Part shown: one piece after another, positions 38,044-47,472 of the stretch
How positions within the stretch are numbered: position 1 is the stretch's first letter
Layout of the letters: the number at the start of each line of letters is the position of its first letter
Origin: an uncultured Pseudomonadales bacterium
Lineage (GTDB): Bacteria > Pseudomonadota > Gammaproteobacteria > Pseudomonadales > Azotimanducaceae
NCBI GenBank assembly: GCA_937775265.1
Contig: CALKBV010000013.1
Span: 1 to 64,000, forward strand
Reading direction: 5' to 3'
Length of the DNA stretch: 64,000 nucleotides
The notes under the pieces: generated by a model
The model's input: only the letters and a program-made list of their open reading frames with translations
Databases searched by the model: none
Told to the model about the DNA's origin: nothing
Position numbers and translations under genes: made by a program

Positions 38044-40134
38044 ATGTTGACTGAAGCACTCAAGGAAGAGATCCAGACGGCATATTCCCGGTTGCTCGAA
38101 GAGAAAGGATACCGGGCCAGGCACTGCCAGAAAAGCATGATCGCAGAAATAGCCCGGACACTCGGTAATGTGCCAGAAGATAACAGCGTCTGCGTTGTTG
38201 AAGCCGGAACAGGAACCGGTAAGACAATCGCCTATGCCATGGCGTCCATTCCGATAGCAAAACAGCTAAAAAAGAAAATTGTTATTGCGACAGCAACGGT
38301 CGCGTTGCAGGAACAGATTGTCTACCAGGATCTGCCTGATATCCGCCTGCATTCAGGACTGGAATTTTCCTTTGCGCTGGCGAAAGGCCGAAGGCGTTAT
38401 CTTTGTCTGTCCCGCCTTGATCTCGCGTTGCAGGATAGCAGTCAGGTGAACCAGACCTTTTCGTTTTTTGAAAATGCGGATGGCGATAGCGACCAGGTCG
38501 ACTCCGCTATTTTTGATTCAATGCTGACGGCGCTCGGCAAAGGGGAGTGGGATGGGGAACGAGACAGCTGGCCGGAAGAGATCAATCATGCAACCTGGGC
38601 CAGGGTTTCGACGGACCATGCCCAGTGCACTCATCGCCAATGCAGCCATTATGAAAATTGCTACTTTTACAGGGCGCGCGAGAATATTCATCGGGTAGAT
38701 TGCATTGTCACCAATCAGGACCTGGTCCTGTCCGATTTGATGATGGGCGGCGGCGCGGTACTTCCTGATCCGGAAGATACGATTTACATCTTCGATGAGG
38801 GTCATCATCTGCCTGAAAAGGCCGGCAATCACTTTTCTCATTTTCTGGCGCTTTATTCGACAAAAACCTGGTTACAACAGATCCCTACCAGCCTGAAACT
38901 CGCCAGTGCAGAAGTGCCCGCTGTTGGTTCCGGGCTGATTAACGATATTGATAACATGGTACAACAGGCAAGCCAGAGGCTGGATGATGCGGCCCAGGTA
39001 CTACAGCTGCTTAAAGTTGACGCAGAAGAACAAGATGACGGCTGGCGGTATCGTTTTACTCGGGGGCGGGTCGGCAATGATATTACCGAGGTATCAAAGC
39101 AGTTGGCGAACAGTTTCGAGCGACTCGATGATCTGGTGGACCGGGTGTTGCCACTCGTCGAAACTACCCTGGAAGACGTCTCTGCTGCGCAGCGGGAGAG
39201 CGTTGAATACTGGTTGTCGCTGGTAGGTTCAATTTCTACGCGCTTGTCTGCAGCCGCGGAGCTCTGGCATAACTTCTCGGTAGCGGAACATTCGCCTCCC
39301 TATGCGAGGTGGGTTGGTTTTTCGACCCAGGGTCAGGCGGAAGGCATGGAAATTCAACTGTCGTGTCATCCTGTTTCGGTGGCAGATGAGCTCTTTGAGA
39401 GACTTTGGTCACGTTGCGCTGGCGCGGTACTGACCTCGGCGACTCTGTCGGTTGCCAGGGATTTCTCCAGCTTCCAGTCCAAATCCGGGATTCCGCCGGA
39501 GATGGTATTTACCAGTCTGGCCAGTCCGTTTCGATATCAGGAACAGGCGGTTCTTGCAGTACCAAAGATGCGCACTGATCCTGGACAGGCTGACCAGCAC
39601 ACGCAAGAGATCGCGGAACTGATTCCGGGCCTACTCGATAAAGAGATTGGTGCTTTGGTATTGTTCACCTCGTGGCGGCAAATGTTGCGGGTGTTTGATG
39701 ATGTTGATGAAGCGTTTCGCGAACGAATCCTGATGCAGGGTGAACTATCGAAAATGGAAATCCTCGGTCGCCATCGGGATGCAGTTGACCGTGGTGAGGC
39801 AAGCTGCATCTTTGGCCTGGCCAGTTTCTCCGAAGGCGTAGATTTACCCGGTGATTATTGTCGTCATGTAGTGATAGCAAAGATTCCATTCTCGGTGCCT
39901 GATGACCCGGTAGATGCGACGTTGTCTGAGTGGATTGAGGAGAAAGGTGGCAATTCATTTTACGAAGTGATGTTGCCGAACGCTGCACTCAGGGTCGTCC
40001 AGGCAGCAGGACGATTACTCAGAACTGAAACCGACGAAGGCACTGTGACCATATTGGATCGTCGCGTGGTGTCTAAGTCTTATGGTAAGGTCATTTTGAA
40101 TTCCCTGCCGCCTTTTGCCCGTGAAATTTCCTGA
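38044..40134 (+). CDS. dinG: ATP-dependent DNA helicase DinG
   Basis: Iron-sulfur superfamily 2 helicase of 696 residues that unwinds D-loops, R-loops and G-quadruplexes. Walker A is EAGTGTGKTIAYA at residues 53-65. The Fe-S domain includes CLSRLDLAL near residue 119 and CTHRQCSHYENCYF near residue 200, supplying four Cys. A DEGHH box follows near residue 257. Motif VI-like GEASCIFGLASFSEGVDLPG and QAAGRLLRTETDEGTV end the helicase core. Divergent from the GSDH-like gene with a 29-base gap between starts. The 3' end overlaps the following kinase gene. Confidence 0.94.
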   Translation: MLTEALKEEIQTAYSRLLEEKGYRARHCQKSMIAEIARTLGNVPEDNSVCVVEAGTGTGKTIAYAMASIPIAKQLKKKIVIATATVALQEQIVYQDLPDIRLHSGLEFSFALAKGRRRYLCLSRLDLALQDSSQVNQTFSFFENADGDSDQVDSAIFDSMLTALGKGEWDGERDSWPEEINHATWARVSTDHAQCTHRQCSHYENCYFYRARENIHRVDCIVTNQDLVLSDLMMGGGAVLPDPEDTIYIFDEGHHLPEKAGNHFSHFLALYSTKTWLQQIPTSLKLASAEVPAVGSGLINDIDNMVQQASQRLDDAAQVLQLLKVDAEEQDDGWRYRFTRGRVGNDITEVSKQLANSFERLDDLVDRVLPLVETTLEDVSAAQRESVEYWLSLVGSISTRLSAAAELWHNFSVAEHSPPYARWVGFSTQGQAEGMEIQLSCHPVSVADELFERLWSRCAGAVLTSATLSVARDFSSFQSKSGIPPEMVFTSLASPFRYQEQAVLAVPKMRTDPGQADQHTQEIAELIPGLLDKEIGALVLFTSWRQMLRVFDDVDEAFRERILMQGELSKMEILGRHRDAVDRGEASCIFGLASFSEGVDLPGDYCRHVVIAKIPFSVPDDPVDATLSEWIEEKGGNSFYEVMLPNAALRVVQAAGRLLRTETDEGTVTILDRRVVSKSYGKVILNSLPPFAREIS

Positions 40135-41011
40135 GTACAGCCAACAGCTACCTGTCGAACTAGCGTCTTATCGACAGCCGTTTGGGAAGCTCGCGGGTGC
40201 GCTCGACAGTGACACGGTTTTTTGCCTGATAGGTTATCTTGCAGTAAACATCGCAAGACTCGCGAGCGAATCGAGTAATAAAACGATAGTAGTGTCCATT
40301 GCTGGTGCCCAGGGAACCGGTAAGAGCACGATGAGTCGGCTGTTATCCTCAATGCTTCAGGGTTGTTTCAATACGAGCACAACCATCCTTTCCCTTGATG
40401 ACTTTTACCTACCACTGGAATATCGACAGCAGGTCGCTGTCGATATTCATCCTTTGCTGGGCGTCCGGGGTGTGCCCGGTACCCATGATCTAGCGCTAAT
40501 GGAAAAAGTGCTGACTGATCTTCTTCATGGGCGGTCGGCTGAAGTTCCGGTTTTCGACAAAGGTGAGGATGACCGAAGTTCCCGATGGCAAGAAGCTGAA
40601 CCTGCCACGGTTATCCTGTGTGAAGGCTGGTGCTGGGGCGCTGTTCCGGAAGCACAGGAACGGTTGATGCATCCCATCAATGACCTGGAGAGGAACCAGG
40701 ACCCGGATGGGTTATGGCGCCGCTATGTGAACGAACAACTTTCTCGATACCAGTCGGTGTTTCGAGCCAGTGCCCAGGTGTTTTTCATGGCACCATCAAT
40801 TGAGGCAATAGTGCGCTGGCGCTTCCAACAGGAACGGGAGTTGGCAACTCGGGGGGGTGGCAGCAAAATGATGACCGAAATGGAGGTCAGGCAGTTCGTT
40901 GCTTACTTTGAGCGAATCACTGGCTGGATGCTCGAGGAAATGGCTGGTCGAGCCAGCGTGGTCGTTTCTCTGGATGAGCGTCATGCAATTCAGGATGTGC
41001 TGGTTAACTAA
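40121..41011 (+). CDS. D-glycerate 3-kinase-like P-loop kinase
   Basis: Protein of about 296 residues of the plant GLYK/yeast YGR205W/bacterial YggC-like group. The P-loop SIAGAQGTGKSTMSRLL lies near residue 62, then LSLDDFYLPLEYRQQ and HPLLGVRGVPGTHDLAL (substrate-lid region). ILCEGWCWGAVPE and a C-terminal WRFQQERELA segment follow. It probably phosphorylates D-glycerate or a related small hydroxyacid. GTG 40121 is used; a TTG six bases upstream is also possible. It overlaps dinG by 14 bases, an operon-like link without an obvious functional tie. Confidence 0.82.
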   Translation: MKFPEYSQQLPVELASYRQPFGKLAGALDSDTVFCLIGYLAVNIARLASESSNKTIVVSIAGAQGTGKSTMSRLLSSMLQGCFNTSTTILSLDDFYLPLEYRQQVAVDIHPLLGVRGVPGTHDLALMEKVLTDLLHGRSAEVPVFDKGEDDRSSRWQEAEPATVILCEGWCWGAVPEAQERLMHPINDLERNQDPDGLWRRYVNEQLSRYQSVFRASAQVFFMAPSIEAIVRWRFQQERELATRGGGSKMMTEMEVRQFVAYFERITGWMLEEMAGRASVVVSLDERHAIQDVLVN

Positions 41012-41111
41012 TTCAGGTGATATTCAGTCGCCGGTAGCTAAGGTACGGCCATATCAACTGGGATATCATGGCCATTAAGGTGAACGACAGAGGAACCATC
41101 CGGGAAGGGCT

Positions 41112-41450
41112 ATGAGAAATCTATCTCAAATTGTGATTGTACTGTTGTTCACGGTGGGTCCTATTGGCCTGTCGGATTCTCTGGCAGGTCAGCATGAGGA
41201 AAAAGGTGGTAGAAGGCCTGCACCGGTCTACGGTCTGGTGCCAAACCAACTGGTTCCCGGCAATCGATCGGGTATTTCTAACAAACGTGCCGCATCGTTG
41301 GTAAAAGAGCGTTATTCCGCTTCGAGAATTTTGGGCGTCTCTCTTCTGGATGACCAGGGACCGCCGGTTTATCGGGTCAGGACTTTATCTACCAATGGTG
41401 TGGTCAAATCTGTTTTTGTCGACGGTAACTCCGGCGAAGTATTCGAGTGA
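41112..41450 (+). CDS. Exported PepSY-like small protein
   Basis: Protein of 112 residues with a signal peptide (cleavage near residue 25, SLA). The C-terminal ~60 residues have the PepSY pattern: KRAASLVKERYSASRILGVS, then QGPPVYRVRTLSTNGVVKSV and a VDGNSGEVFE end. PepSY domains occur next to two-component systems and proteases and may modulate them in the periplasm. The response-regulator start follows seven bases after the stop, so an operon with the two-component pair is likely. Confidence 0.8.
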   Translation: MRNLSQIVIVLLFTVGPIGLSDSLAGQHEEKGGRRPAPVYGLVPNQLVPGNRSGISNKRAASLVKERYSASRILGVSLLDDQGPPVYRVRTLSTNGVVKSVFVDGNSGEVFE

Positions 41451-41457
41451 GGCAAGA

Positions 41458-42138
41458 ATGTCGCGACGTATATTACTAGCGGAAGATGAAGAAACCCTTC
41501 GGGATCAGCTTCTCGAGATTCTTGACCGGCATCGATACTCAGTGGATTTTGCTGTTGACGGTGCCCAGGCTCTTGCGCTGGGAGAAGCGGGACATTATGA
41601 CCTTGCGATAATCGATCTTGGGCTTCCGAAGCTAAATGGCATGGAAGTCATCAGTCGTCTCAGGGAGCGAGGTAAGGATTATCCGGTATTGATTCTGACA
41701 GCCCGCGCAGACTGGCAGGACAAGGTCCAGGGTCTGTCGGCGGGTGCTGATGACTACCTGGTTAAACCGTTCCATATTCAGGAGTTATTGGCGAGAATCG
41801 AAGCGCTCATTCGCCGTGCATCGGGAGCAATCGCCCGAGATATTAATATTGGGCCCGTAAGCCTTGATACGAAAGCAAAAATCGTAAGGGTTAACGGTTC
41901 TGCGGTGGAACTGACCGCCTTTGAATTTAATTTGCTGGAGTACCTTATGATGAGGCCGGGTCATGTTGTCTCTAAGACAGCGTTGACGGAGCATCTCTAT
42001 TATCAGGATTTTGATCGTGACAGTAATGTTATTGAAGTCTTCGTCGGTCGACTTCGTAGAAAACTCGACCCGGAAAATCAGCTCATGCCGATTGAAACTG
42101 TACGTGGACAGGGGTATCGGTTCGGGTTGGCTGAATGA
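41458..42138 (+). CDS. OmpR-family response regulator, PhoP-like
   Basis: Protein of 226 residues. Receiver domain: LLAEDEETLRDQ near residue 6 (acidic pair), the phospho-acceptor Asp near residue 51 in IIDLGLPKLNGMEV, TARA near residue 81 and LVKPFH near residue 102. The C-terminal winged helix includes LTAFEFNLLEYLMMRPGHVV and RGQGYRFGL. An upstream in-frame extension to 41350 lies inside the PepSY gene and is rejected because ATG 41458 gives the canonical receiver start. It overlaps the kinase by four bases. Partner kinase is PhoQ-like. Confidence 0.93.
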   Translation: MSRRILLAEDEETLRDQLLEILDRHRYSVDFAVDGAQALALGEAGHYDLAIIDLGLPKLNGMEVISRLRERGKDYPVLILTARADWQDKVQGLSAGADDYLVKPFHIQELLARIEALIRRASGAIARDINIGPVSLDTKAKIVRVNGSAVELTAFEFNLLEYLMMRPGHVVSKTALTEHLYYQDFDRDSNVIEVFVGRLRRKLDPENQLMPIETVRGQGYRFGLAE

Positions 42139-43544
42139 ACCAGGGTTCCAGTGTGGTGCGAGGCTCGCTACGGTTACGAATGCTGTCCTCGGCTACCCTG
42201 GTTCTCGTGGTGTTCCTGGGGGTCGTTGGGGGCGTCGTTGATAATGCCTTTCGCCAGAGTGCCGAGCAGGCTGTTTCTGAAAGGCTTCAGTTACATAGTT
42301 ACGCGTTGATAGCCGCCAGTGTCGAAGATGGCAAGGGCGGTGCGGTTGACCTTTACCTTCCTACTGAATTGCAGGAACCCGGCTTCAATGCGATGGGTTC
42401 GGGTTTGTTTGGGCTCGTTTTTACACCGGGTGGTAATGAAGTATGGCGCAGTGGCTCGGCGCTGGACCTTGAACTGGGTGATCTGGCAAAAGGTGTTTTA
42501 TTAGCACAGGACACTGCGGGTGTCGTGACCTTCAGCGAATTACCGGCGGCGGCGGGCCGTGGCCCTCTTTTTTACCTGACCTATCCGGTCATCTGGGAGA
42601 GTGCGTTAGGTGACGCGCGTTTCGTTTATGTTGTCCTGCAGGATTTTGCGCCGTACAGCAATGAAGTGACGACCTTCAGGGAAAGCCTCTGGGGATGGCT
42701 TATTGCTGCGGTTGTTTTGCTGGTATTGCTGCAGGCGGCAATCATGTATTGGGGCCTGCTGCCTATCGCGGGTTTGGAGCATGACCTTAAGGCGATTGAA
42801 GAAGGTCGGCAGGAATATCTGGTTGGTCAGTATCCGACCGAGATAAACGGGGTAACCCATAGTCTGAATCTTCTCTTATCAGAAGAGCGAGCACAGCGAG
42901 AGCGTTATCGAACCACGCTTGCGGACCTTGCACATAGCCTGAAGACGCCGCTGGCGATACTAAAGGCAGAAGCCGAAAAGCCCGAACAGACCGTTGAGCA
43001 AGTGGCTGCAGCAATGGATCAGCAGGTGACACGCATGACCGATATTGTGTCGTATCAGCTGGAGCGGGCAGTGTCGAGTTCGAGCAAGCTGTTCCGAAAC
43101 GCCACTCCAATCAGGCCGGTCGTCGAGAAACTGGTGGCAGCGATAAGGAAGGTATACAAGGAAAAGAACATCGAATTTCTGGAGGAAGTTTCATCTGCGG
43201 ATTTTCCGGGCGATGAGCGTGACCTTACGGAGCTGTTGGGGAACTTGCTGGACAACGCCTGTAAATATGGTCTGGGGAAGGTAAGGCTCGTTGCTGCCGT
43301 TGTTGAAGGGAGAGTGCAACTTGCGGTGGAAGACAATGGTTCCGGCATCCCGGAGTCCGACAGAGATCTTGTCCTTGAGCGGGGGCTGCGCCTGGATAGC
43401 AGGGAAGCCGGGCAGGGCATCGGGCTTGCGATCGTCGCTGAGATTGTAGACCGTTACCACGGTCAGATCGTGATCACGAACTCTACGCTCGGTGGCGCAA
43501 GGGTAATCGTCAGCTTTCCCCTCGCCTGGACAGAAACCGCTTAG
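42135..43544 (+). CDS. Sensor histidine kinase, PhoQ-like
   Basis: Protein of 469 residues with membrane segments near residues 15-35 and about 190-210 flanking a periplasmic sensor domain. An HAMP-like LKAIEEGRQEYLVGQYPTE region follows. The H-box is LAHSLKTPLAILKAE near residue 270, which matches PhoQ (HSLKTPL). The ATPase domain has LLDNACKYGLG (N box), VEDNGSGIPESD and GQGIGLAIVAEIV. It phosphorylates the upstream regulator. The periplasmic domain is not obviously the PhoQ Mg-sensor, so the signal is unknown. A perfect palindrome follows the stop. Confidence 0.92.
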   Translation: MNQGSSVVRGSLRLRMLSSATLVLVVFLGVVGGVVDNAFRQSAEQAVSERLQLHSYALIAASVEDGKGGAVDLYLPTELQEPGFNAMGSGLFGLVFTPGGNEVWRSGSALDLELGDLAKGVLLAQDTAGVVTFSELPAAAGRGPLFYLTYPVIWESALGDARFVYVVLQDFAPYSNEVTTFRESLWGWLIAAVVLLVLLQAAIMYWGLLPIAGLEHDLKAIEEGRQEYLVGQYPTEINGVTHSLNLLLSEERAQRERYRTTLADLAHSLKTPLAILKAEAEKPEQTVEQVAAAMDQQVTRMTDIVSYQLERAVSSSSKLFRNATPIRPVVEKLVAAIRKVYKEKNIEFLEEVSSADFPGDERDLTELLGNLLDNACKYGLGKVRLVAAVVEGRVQLAVEDNGSGIPESDRDLVLERGLRLDSREAGQGIGLAIVAEIVDRYHGQIVITNSTLGGARVIVSFPLAWTETA

Positions 43545-43574
43545 TTAAAGGCTCTTTAATTAAAGAGCCTTTAA
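43545..43574. terminator. Perfect 30-bp palindrome between convergent genes (likely bidirectional terminator)
   Basis: TTAAAGGCTCTTTAA and its exact reverse complement adjoin with no spacer. A third copy of the half-site (AGAGCCTTTAAC) follows at about 43580. It begins immediately after the histidine-kinase stop and precedes the CDGSH gene end. It would form a hairpin with A/T flanks in both directions. Confidence 0.7.
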
Positions 43575-43604
43575 CGACAGAGCCTTTAACTGCGGGCTCG
43601 TTAG

Positions 43605-43844
43605 TTACAGACCAGTATGGGTGCCATCACACATAGGCTTACCCGCCGTCATCTTGCAGCCACAGAAAAACACCTTTTTTGATTCCGTCGCCTTGAATTT
43701 CATCGGCAGGAATTCAGTATCCTGATGAGACCCGTCGCAGAGCGGTTGATTGGTGCTTTTGCCGCAGGAGCACCAGAAGTATGTTTTGCCTTCCTCGACG
43801 TCTACGCCATAGGGCGATTTTTGCGCAATAGTTGGATCTGCCAT
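43605..43844 (-). CDS. CDGSH iron-sulfur domain protein
   Basis: Protein of 79 residues with two CDGSH-type [2Fe-2S] motifs: FWCSCGKSTNQPLCDGSHQD and FFCGCKMTAGKPMCDGTHTG, each with Cys-Cys-Cys-His ligands. Tandem CDGSH proteins of this size are soluble bacterial redox or Fe-S proteins of uncertain role. The frame opens at 43883, but the ATG at 43844 has AAGGAG at the right distance and is preferred. Confidence 0.93.
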   Translation of the reverse strand: MADPTIAQKSPYGVDVEEGKTYFWCSCGKSTNQPLCDGSHQDTEFLPMKFKATESKKVFFCGCKMTAGKPMCDGTHTGL

Positions 43845-44019
43845 GGGTGTCTCCTTACCTGAATTTATTGATGGGCCCAGCATAAGGAACGGGGTCAGGC
43901 CGCGTCAATTCATTCCTCGGTCGGTGTCCTTGAAAATAGGGTTTACAAACCCTATGATCCCTGCTCTTTAGGTGCATTGGCACCGGCGCAGCGCGTTCAA
44001 ATCTCAGGAGTTTGTTTGT

Positions 44020-45153
44020 ATGGATTTCTCTTTCTCAGAGGAGCAGGGTCTCTTGCAGGATAGTATCCAGCGATATATCCAGAATAGTTACACCTTCGAT
44101 GCCCGACAGAAAATATTAAAGTCTGAAGAGGGCTTCAGCCGCGAAAATTGGGCAACTTTTGCAGAGTTGGGTTGGCTGGCGCTCCCCTTCAGAGAAGAGT
44201 CAGGTGGTTTCGGTGGCACTGCCGTCGAGACGATGATTATGATGGAAGAGTTTGGTAAAGGCCTGGTCGTTGAGCCCTACGTCTCCACAGTCATCATGGC
44301 AGGTTCGGTGATTGAAGCCGGTGGTACTGCAGAGCACATTGAGGGAGTGCTCACCGAGATCATGGCGGGAACAAAATTTGCGTCTCTTGCCTATGTCGAA
44401 CCTCAGGCAAGATTTAATCTCGCTGACGTCACCACAACAGCGAAAGTCGAAGGCGATGGCTACGTCATTAATGGTTTTAAGGGTGTGGTGCTAGGTGGTC
44501 CGTCAGCAGATGTTCTGGTTGTTCCTGCCAGGACATCCGGTGATCAAAAAGACGAATCCGGAATCACACTGTTTCTGGTTGAGGCTTCAGCGAGTGGGAT
44601 ATCAAAACGCGATTACCCAACAATTGATGGCTTGCAGGCCTCTGAAATCAGCCTGGACAACGTATCAGTACCCGCAAGTGCTGTCTTGGGTGAAGTCGAT
44701 AAAGGCCTCGGGCTTCTTGAGCTTGGGATCAACAACGGCATTCTCGCCGTTGGTGCGGAAGCAGTTGGCGCAATGGAAGTGCTGTACAAGACAACCGTTG
44801 AATATTGTAAGACCCGCGAACAGTTCGGGCAGCCAATTGGAAAGTTCCAGGTGCTTCAGCACCGTATGGTAGATATGTTCATGGAGCATGAGCAGGCAAA
44901 ATCCCTGCTCTACATGGCAGCTCTTCGTATGAGCGAAGGTGATGAAGTTGAGGCCCTTAAAGCAGTGTCTGCATTGAAGGTCCAGATTGGCAAGGGCGGC
45001 AGGTTTGTCGGCCAGAACGCCATTCAACTGCATGGTGGTATGGGTATGACTGATGAGCTCAACGTGGGCCACTACTTCAAACGCCTTACTGCCATTGAGA
45101 CACTGTTTGGTAACGTAGATCATCACCTGAAGAAGTATTCGCAGGTAGCTTGA
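44020..45153 (+). CDS. Acyl-CoA dehydrogenase family protein
   Basis: FAD-dependent enzyme of 377 residues that introduces the alpha-beta double bond in acyl-CoA. N-terminal helical domain MDFSFSEEQGLLQDSIQRYI, then the flavin loop region around GFKGVVLGGPSADVLVVPAR, and the C-terminal helices with REQFGQPIGKFQVLQHRMVD and IQLHGGMGMTDELNVGHYF. The start is ATG 44020 with CAGGAG nine bases upstream; the longer frame from 43972 lacks a ribosome site. The substrate class cannot be told, but small marine relatives act on branched or steroid-derived CoA esters. Followed by a hydrolase gene. Confidence 0.9.
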   Translation: MDFSFSEEQGLLQDSIQRYIQNSYTFDARQKILKSEEGFSRENWATFAELGWLALPFREESGGFGGTAVETMIMMEEFGKGLVVEPYVSTVIMAGSVIEAGGTAEHIEGVLTEIMAGTKFASLAYVEPQARFNLADVTTTAKVEGDGYVINGFKGVVLGGPSADVLVVPARTSGDQKDESGITLFLVEASASGISKRDYPTIDGLQASEISLDNVSVPASAVLGEVDKGLGLLELGINNGILAVGAEAVGAMEVLYKTTVEYCKTREQFGQPIGKFQVLQHRMVDMFMEHEQAKSLLYMAALRMSEGDEVEALKAVSALKVQIGKGGRFVGQNAIQLHGGMGMTDELNVGHYFKRLTAIETLFGNVDHHLKKYSQVA

Positions 45154-45221
45154 TCCCTGAGAGATTCATCATTTGAAGAATAAGCACCTATAGAATAGGC
45201 CTGCAGGAGGGTAAATAGTTA

Positions 45222-46091
45222 ATGAGTGATTCGACCTATACGACGCCTGACTGGTTCTGGGAAGCGATCGATACCAAACCTGAATCAGGGTTCATCGATG
45301 TCGAAGGCTCCGATATCAACTACCTCTACTGGAGTGAACCGGGAAACCCGGGTTTGCTTTTTGTTCACGGGCACAACGCCCATTCACACTGGTGGGACTT
45401 TATCGCCCCATCCTATAAAGATGATTACCAGAGCGTAGCGGTGGATATGTCCGGTATGGGAGACAGTGACCATCGGGACGAGTATTCCGCTGATCTTTAT
45501 GCCCAGGAGATTGTTGCGGTTGCTGATAAGTGCAACATGGGGCCCGATACAATTTTGGCGTCACATAGCTATGGCGGGATTATGTCGATTCGTGCGGTGG
45601 CGCAATATCCTGATCGTTTCAAGGGCCTGATCCTGCTGGATTCAGGGGTCAAGCACCCCGATGACGTGACACCTCCGGAGCCTGACCGGCTCGCGAGGGC
45701 AAAAAGCTATCCCACTTCGGAAATCGCCCGCTCGAGATTTCGTTTGCAGCCACCCCAGCAATGTCAGAACCAGTATGTTGTGGATCACATTGCCCGGACC
45801 TCGATCGAATATATCGATGATGGTTTTGGCTGGAAGTTTGATGAAGAACAGCGTTCCCGGATGAAGGCGTATGAAGACCTCGAGGCTGACTTCAGGTCCA
45901 TCGCGATCAAGTGCGCGCTGATTTATGGCGCTGACAGTGAGTCGTTCAGCTCGAAAAGTGCAGAGCACATGAAATCCCTTCTTCCGAACCTTGAAGTCAC
46001 CGAACTGGCTGATGCCCAGCATCACCTATTCCTTGACCAGCCGGTCACCTTTATGGAATGTTTATCGAAACAGCTCGACGCCTGGAAATAG
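45222..46091 (+). CDS. Alpha/beta hydrolase
   Basis: Protein of 289 residues. LLFVHGHNAHSHWWDFIAP near residue 45 forms the oxyanion region, DMSGMGDSDHRDEYSADLY follows, and ASHSYGGIMSIRAVAQYPD near residue 107 is the nucleophile elbow (SHSYG, a GxSxG variant with Ser). The acid/His elements are in ALIYGADSESF and ADAQHHLFLDQP at the C terminus. GGAGGG precedes the ATG. Resembles soluble epoxide hydrolase/esterase relatives found with acyl-CoA genes; substrate not known. A bidirectional terminator follows. Confidence 0.85.
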   Translation: MSDSTYTTPDWFWEAIDTKPESGFIDVEGSDINYLYWSEPGNPGLLFVHGHNAHSHWWDFIAPSYKDDYQSVAVDMSGMGDSDHRDEYSADLYAQEIVAVADKCNMGPDTILASHSYGGIMSIRAVAQYPDRFKGLILLDSGVKHPDDVTPPEPDRLARAKSYPTSEIARSRFRLQPPQQCQNQYVVDHIARTSIEYIDDGFGWKFDEEQRSRMKAYEDLEADFRSIAIKCALIYGADSESFSSKSAEHMKSLLPNLEVTELADAQHHLFLDQPVTFMECLSKQLDAWK

Positions 46092-46105
46092 CCCAGGTTT
46101 CAGGC

Positions 46106-46135
46106 AAAAAAAAGGGACCTTCTGGTCCCTTTTTT
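46106..46135. terminator. Bidirectional intrinsic terminator
   Basis: AAAAAAGGGACC, loop TTCT and GGTCCCTTTTTT between the convergent hydrolase and thiolase genes. The A-run on one side and T-run on the other would stop transcription from both directions. Confidence 0.92.
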
Positions 46136-46167
46136 AATGTTGCTATGCAGGATGTACTACATAAGGT

Positions 46168-47355
46168 TTAGCAGGCTTCAAAAAGCCCGGCCGCACCCAT
46201 ACCGCCACCAATACACATGGACACAATGCCGTACTTCTTCTCGCGACGCTTGAGCTCACGAAGAATGTGGCCGGTGAGGCGAGAACCCGTCATGCCGAAA
46301 GGATGGCCGATTGAGATTGAGCCACCATTGACGTTGTAGATCTCTGGATCAATTTCCAGGGCATCCCTGCTATACAGACACTGTGAAGCGAAAGCTTCGT
46401 TCAGTTCAACCAGGTCAATGTCGGCCATGGTCAGGCCATTGGCTTTGAGCAACTTGGGTACCGCAAATACCGGACCAATGCCCATTTCGTCTGGCTCACA
46501 TCCAGCGACAGTCCAGCCGCGGAAGTATGCCATTGGCTCAAGTCCAAGTTGCTGCGCACGTTCAGCGCTCATCACTAGCGTCATGGATGCGCCGTCAGAG
46601 AGCTGTGATGCGTTACCAGCGGTCACTGTGCCGTCTTCTTCGAATACTGGCTTAAGGCTCGCAAGGCCTTCAAGCGTTGTTTCAGGGCGGTTACATTCGT
46701 CACCGACACAAACGCCATCGACGATTTCGGTTTCCTTGGTTTCCTTGTTGACGACCTTCGCGTACTTGGTCTTCATGGGCACGATTTCGTCGTCAAACAA
46801 GCCAGACTGTTGTGCGGCGGCGGTGCGCTTCTGGCTTTCAAGGGAAAATTCGTCCTGGTATTCGCGCGATACGTTGTAGCGCCTTGCAACAACCTCAGCG
46901 GTGTTACCCATCGCCATAAAAATGTCTGGAGACTTCTCGCGAATAGTCGGGTGAATGTCCGACTTTCCCGGTGTTTGTCTTTGATTGGATGAAATGGACT
47001 CAACACCACCGGCGATCATAACCTCTGAACAACCACTTGCGATCTGGTTAGCTGCAAATGCGATGGAATTCAGGCCGGATGAACATGCCCGGCTGATAGT
47101 GGATCCTGCAGTAGTAATGGGTAACTGGGAAAGAATCACCGCGAGTCGTGCGACGTTTCCACCTTGCTCACCTGTCTGGCTTGCCGCGCCGACTATAACG
47201 TCTTCGACTTCAACAGGATCCAGTGTTGGGTTGCGCTCAAGCAGGGCATTAATGCAGTGCGCCACCATATCGTCTGGTCGGGTCAGGTTGAAGGTTCCCC
47301 TGAATGATTTAGCCAGTCCTGTTCTTACACTATCTACTATGACTACGTCGCGCAT
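46168..47355 (-). CDS. Acetyl-CoA acyltransferase (thiolase)
   Basis: Thiolase of 395 residues catalysing the final thiolytic step of beta-oxidation or acetoacetyl-CoA chemistry. The nucleophile Cys lies in STISRACSSGLNSIAFAANQ near residue 87. LVELNEAFASQCLY and NGGSISIGHPFGMTGSR give the catalytic His, and MCIGGGMGAAGLFEA the final Cys/loop. Unlike the thiolase-like gene at 18 kb, all catalytic residues are present. Transcribed alone and divergent from glpK across a 176-base gap. Confidence 0.93.
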   Translation of the reverse strand: MRDVVIVDSVRTGLAKSFRGTFNLTRPDDMVAHCINALLERNPTLDPVEVEDVIVGAASQTGEQGGNVARLAVILSQLPITTAGSTISRACSSGLNSIAFAANQIASGCSEVMIAGGVESISSNQRQTPGKSDIHPTIREKSPDIFMAMGNTAEVVARRYNVSREYQDEFSLESQKRTAAAQQSGLFDDEIVPMKTKYAKVVNKETKETEIVDGVCVGDECNRPETTLEGLASLKPVFEEDGTVTAGNASQLSDGASMTLVMSAERAQQLGLEPMAYFRGWTVAGCEPDEMGIGPVFAVPKLLKANGLTMADIDLVELNEAFASQCLYSRDALEIDPEIYNVNGGSISIGHPFGMTGSRLTGHILRELKRREKKYGIVSMCIGGGMGAAGLFEAC

Positions 47356-47472
47356 ACTCTTCTCCGTCTGGAAGCTTAAAAAGGGGGGTATTGTGCCTAT
47401 ATAGAATGTCGGTCACAAGCGCCTGACGATTCGGGGCGTAGAGCGGGTTTTTTACTGGCCCAGGTCGATAGA

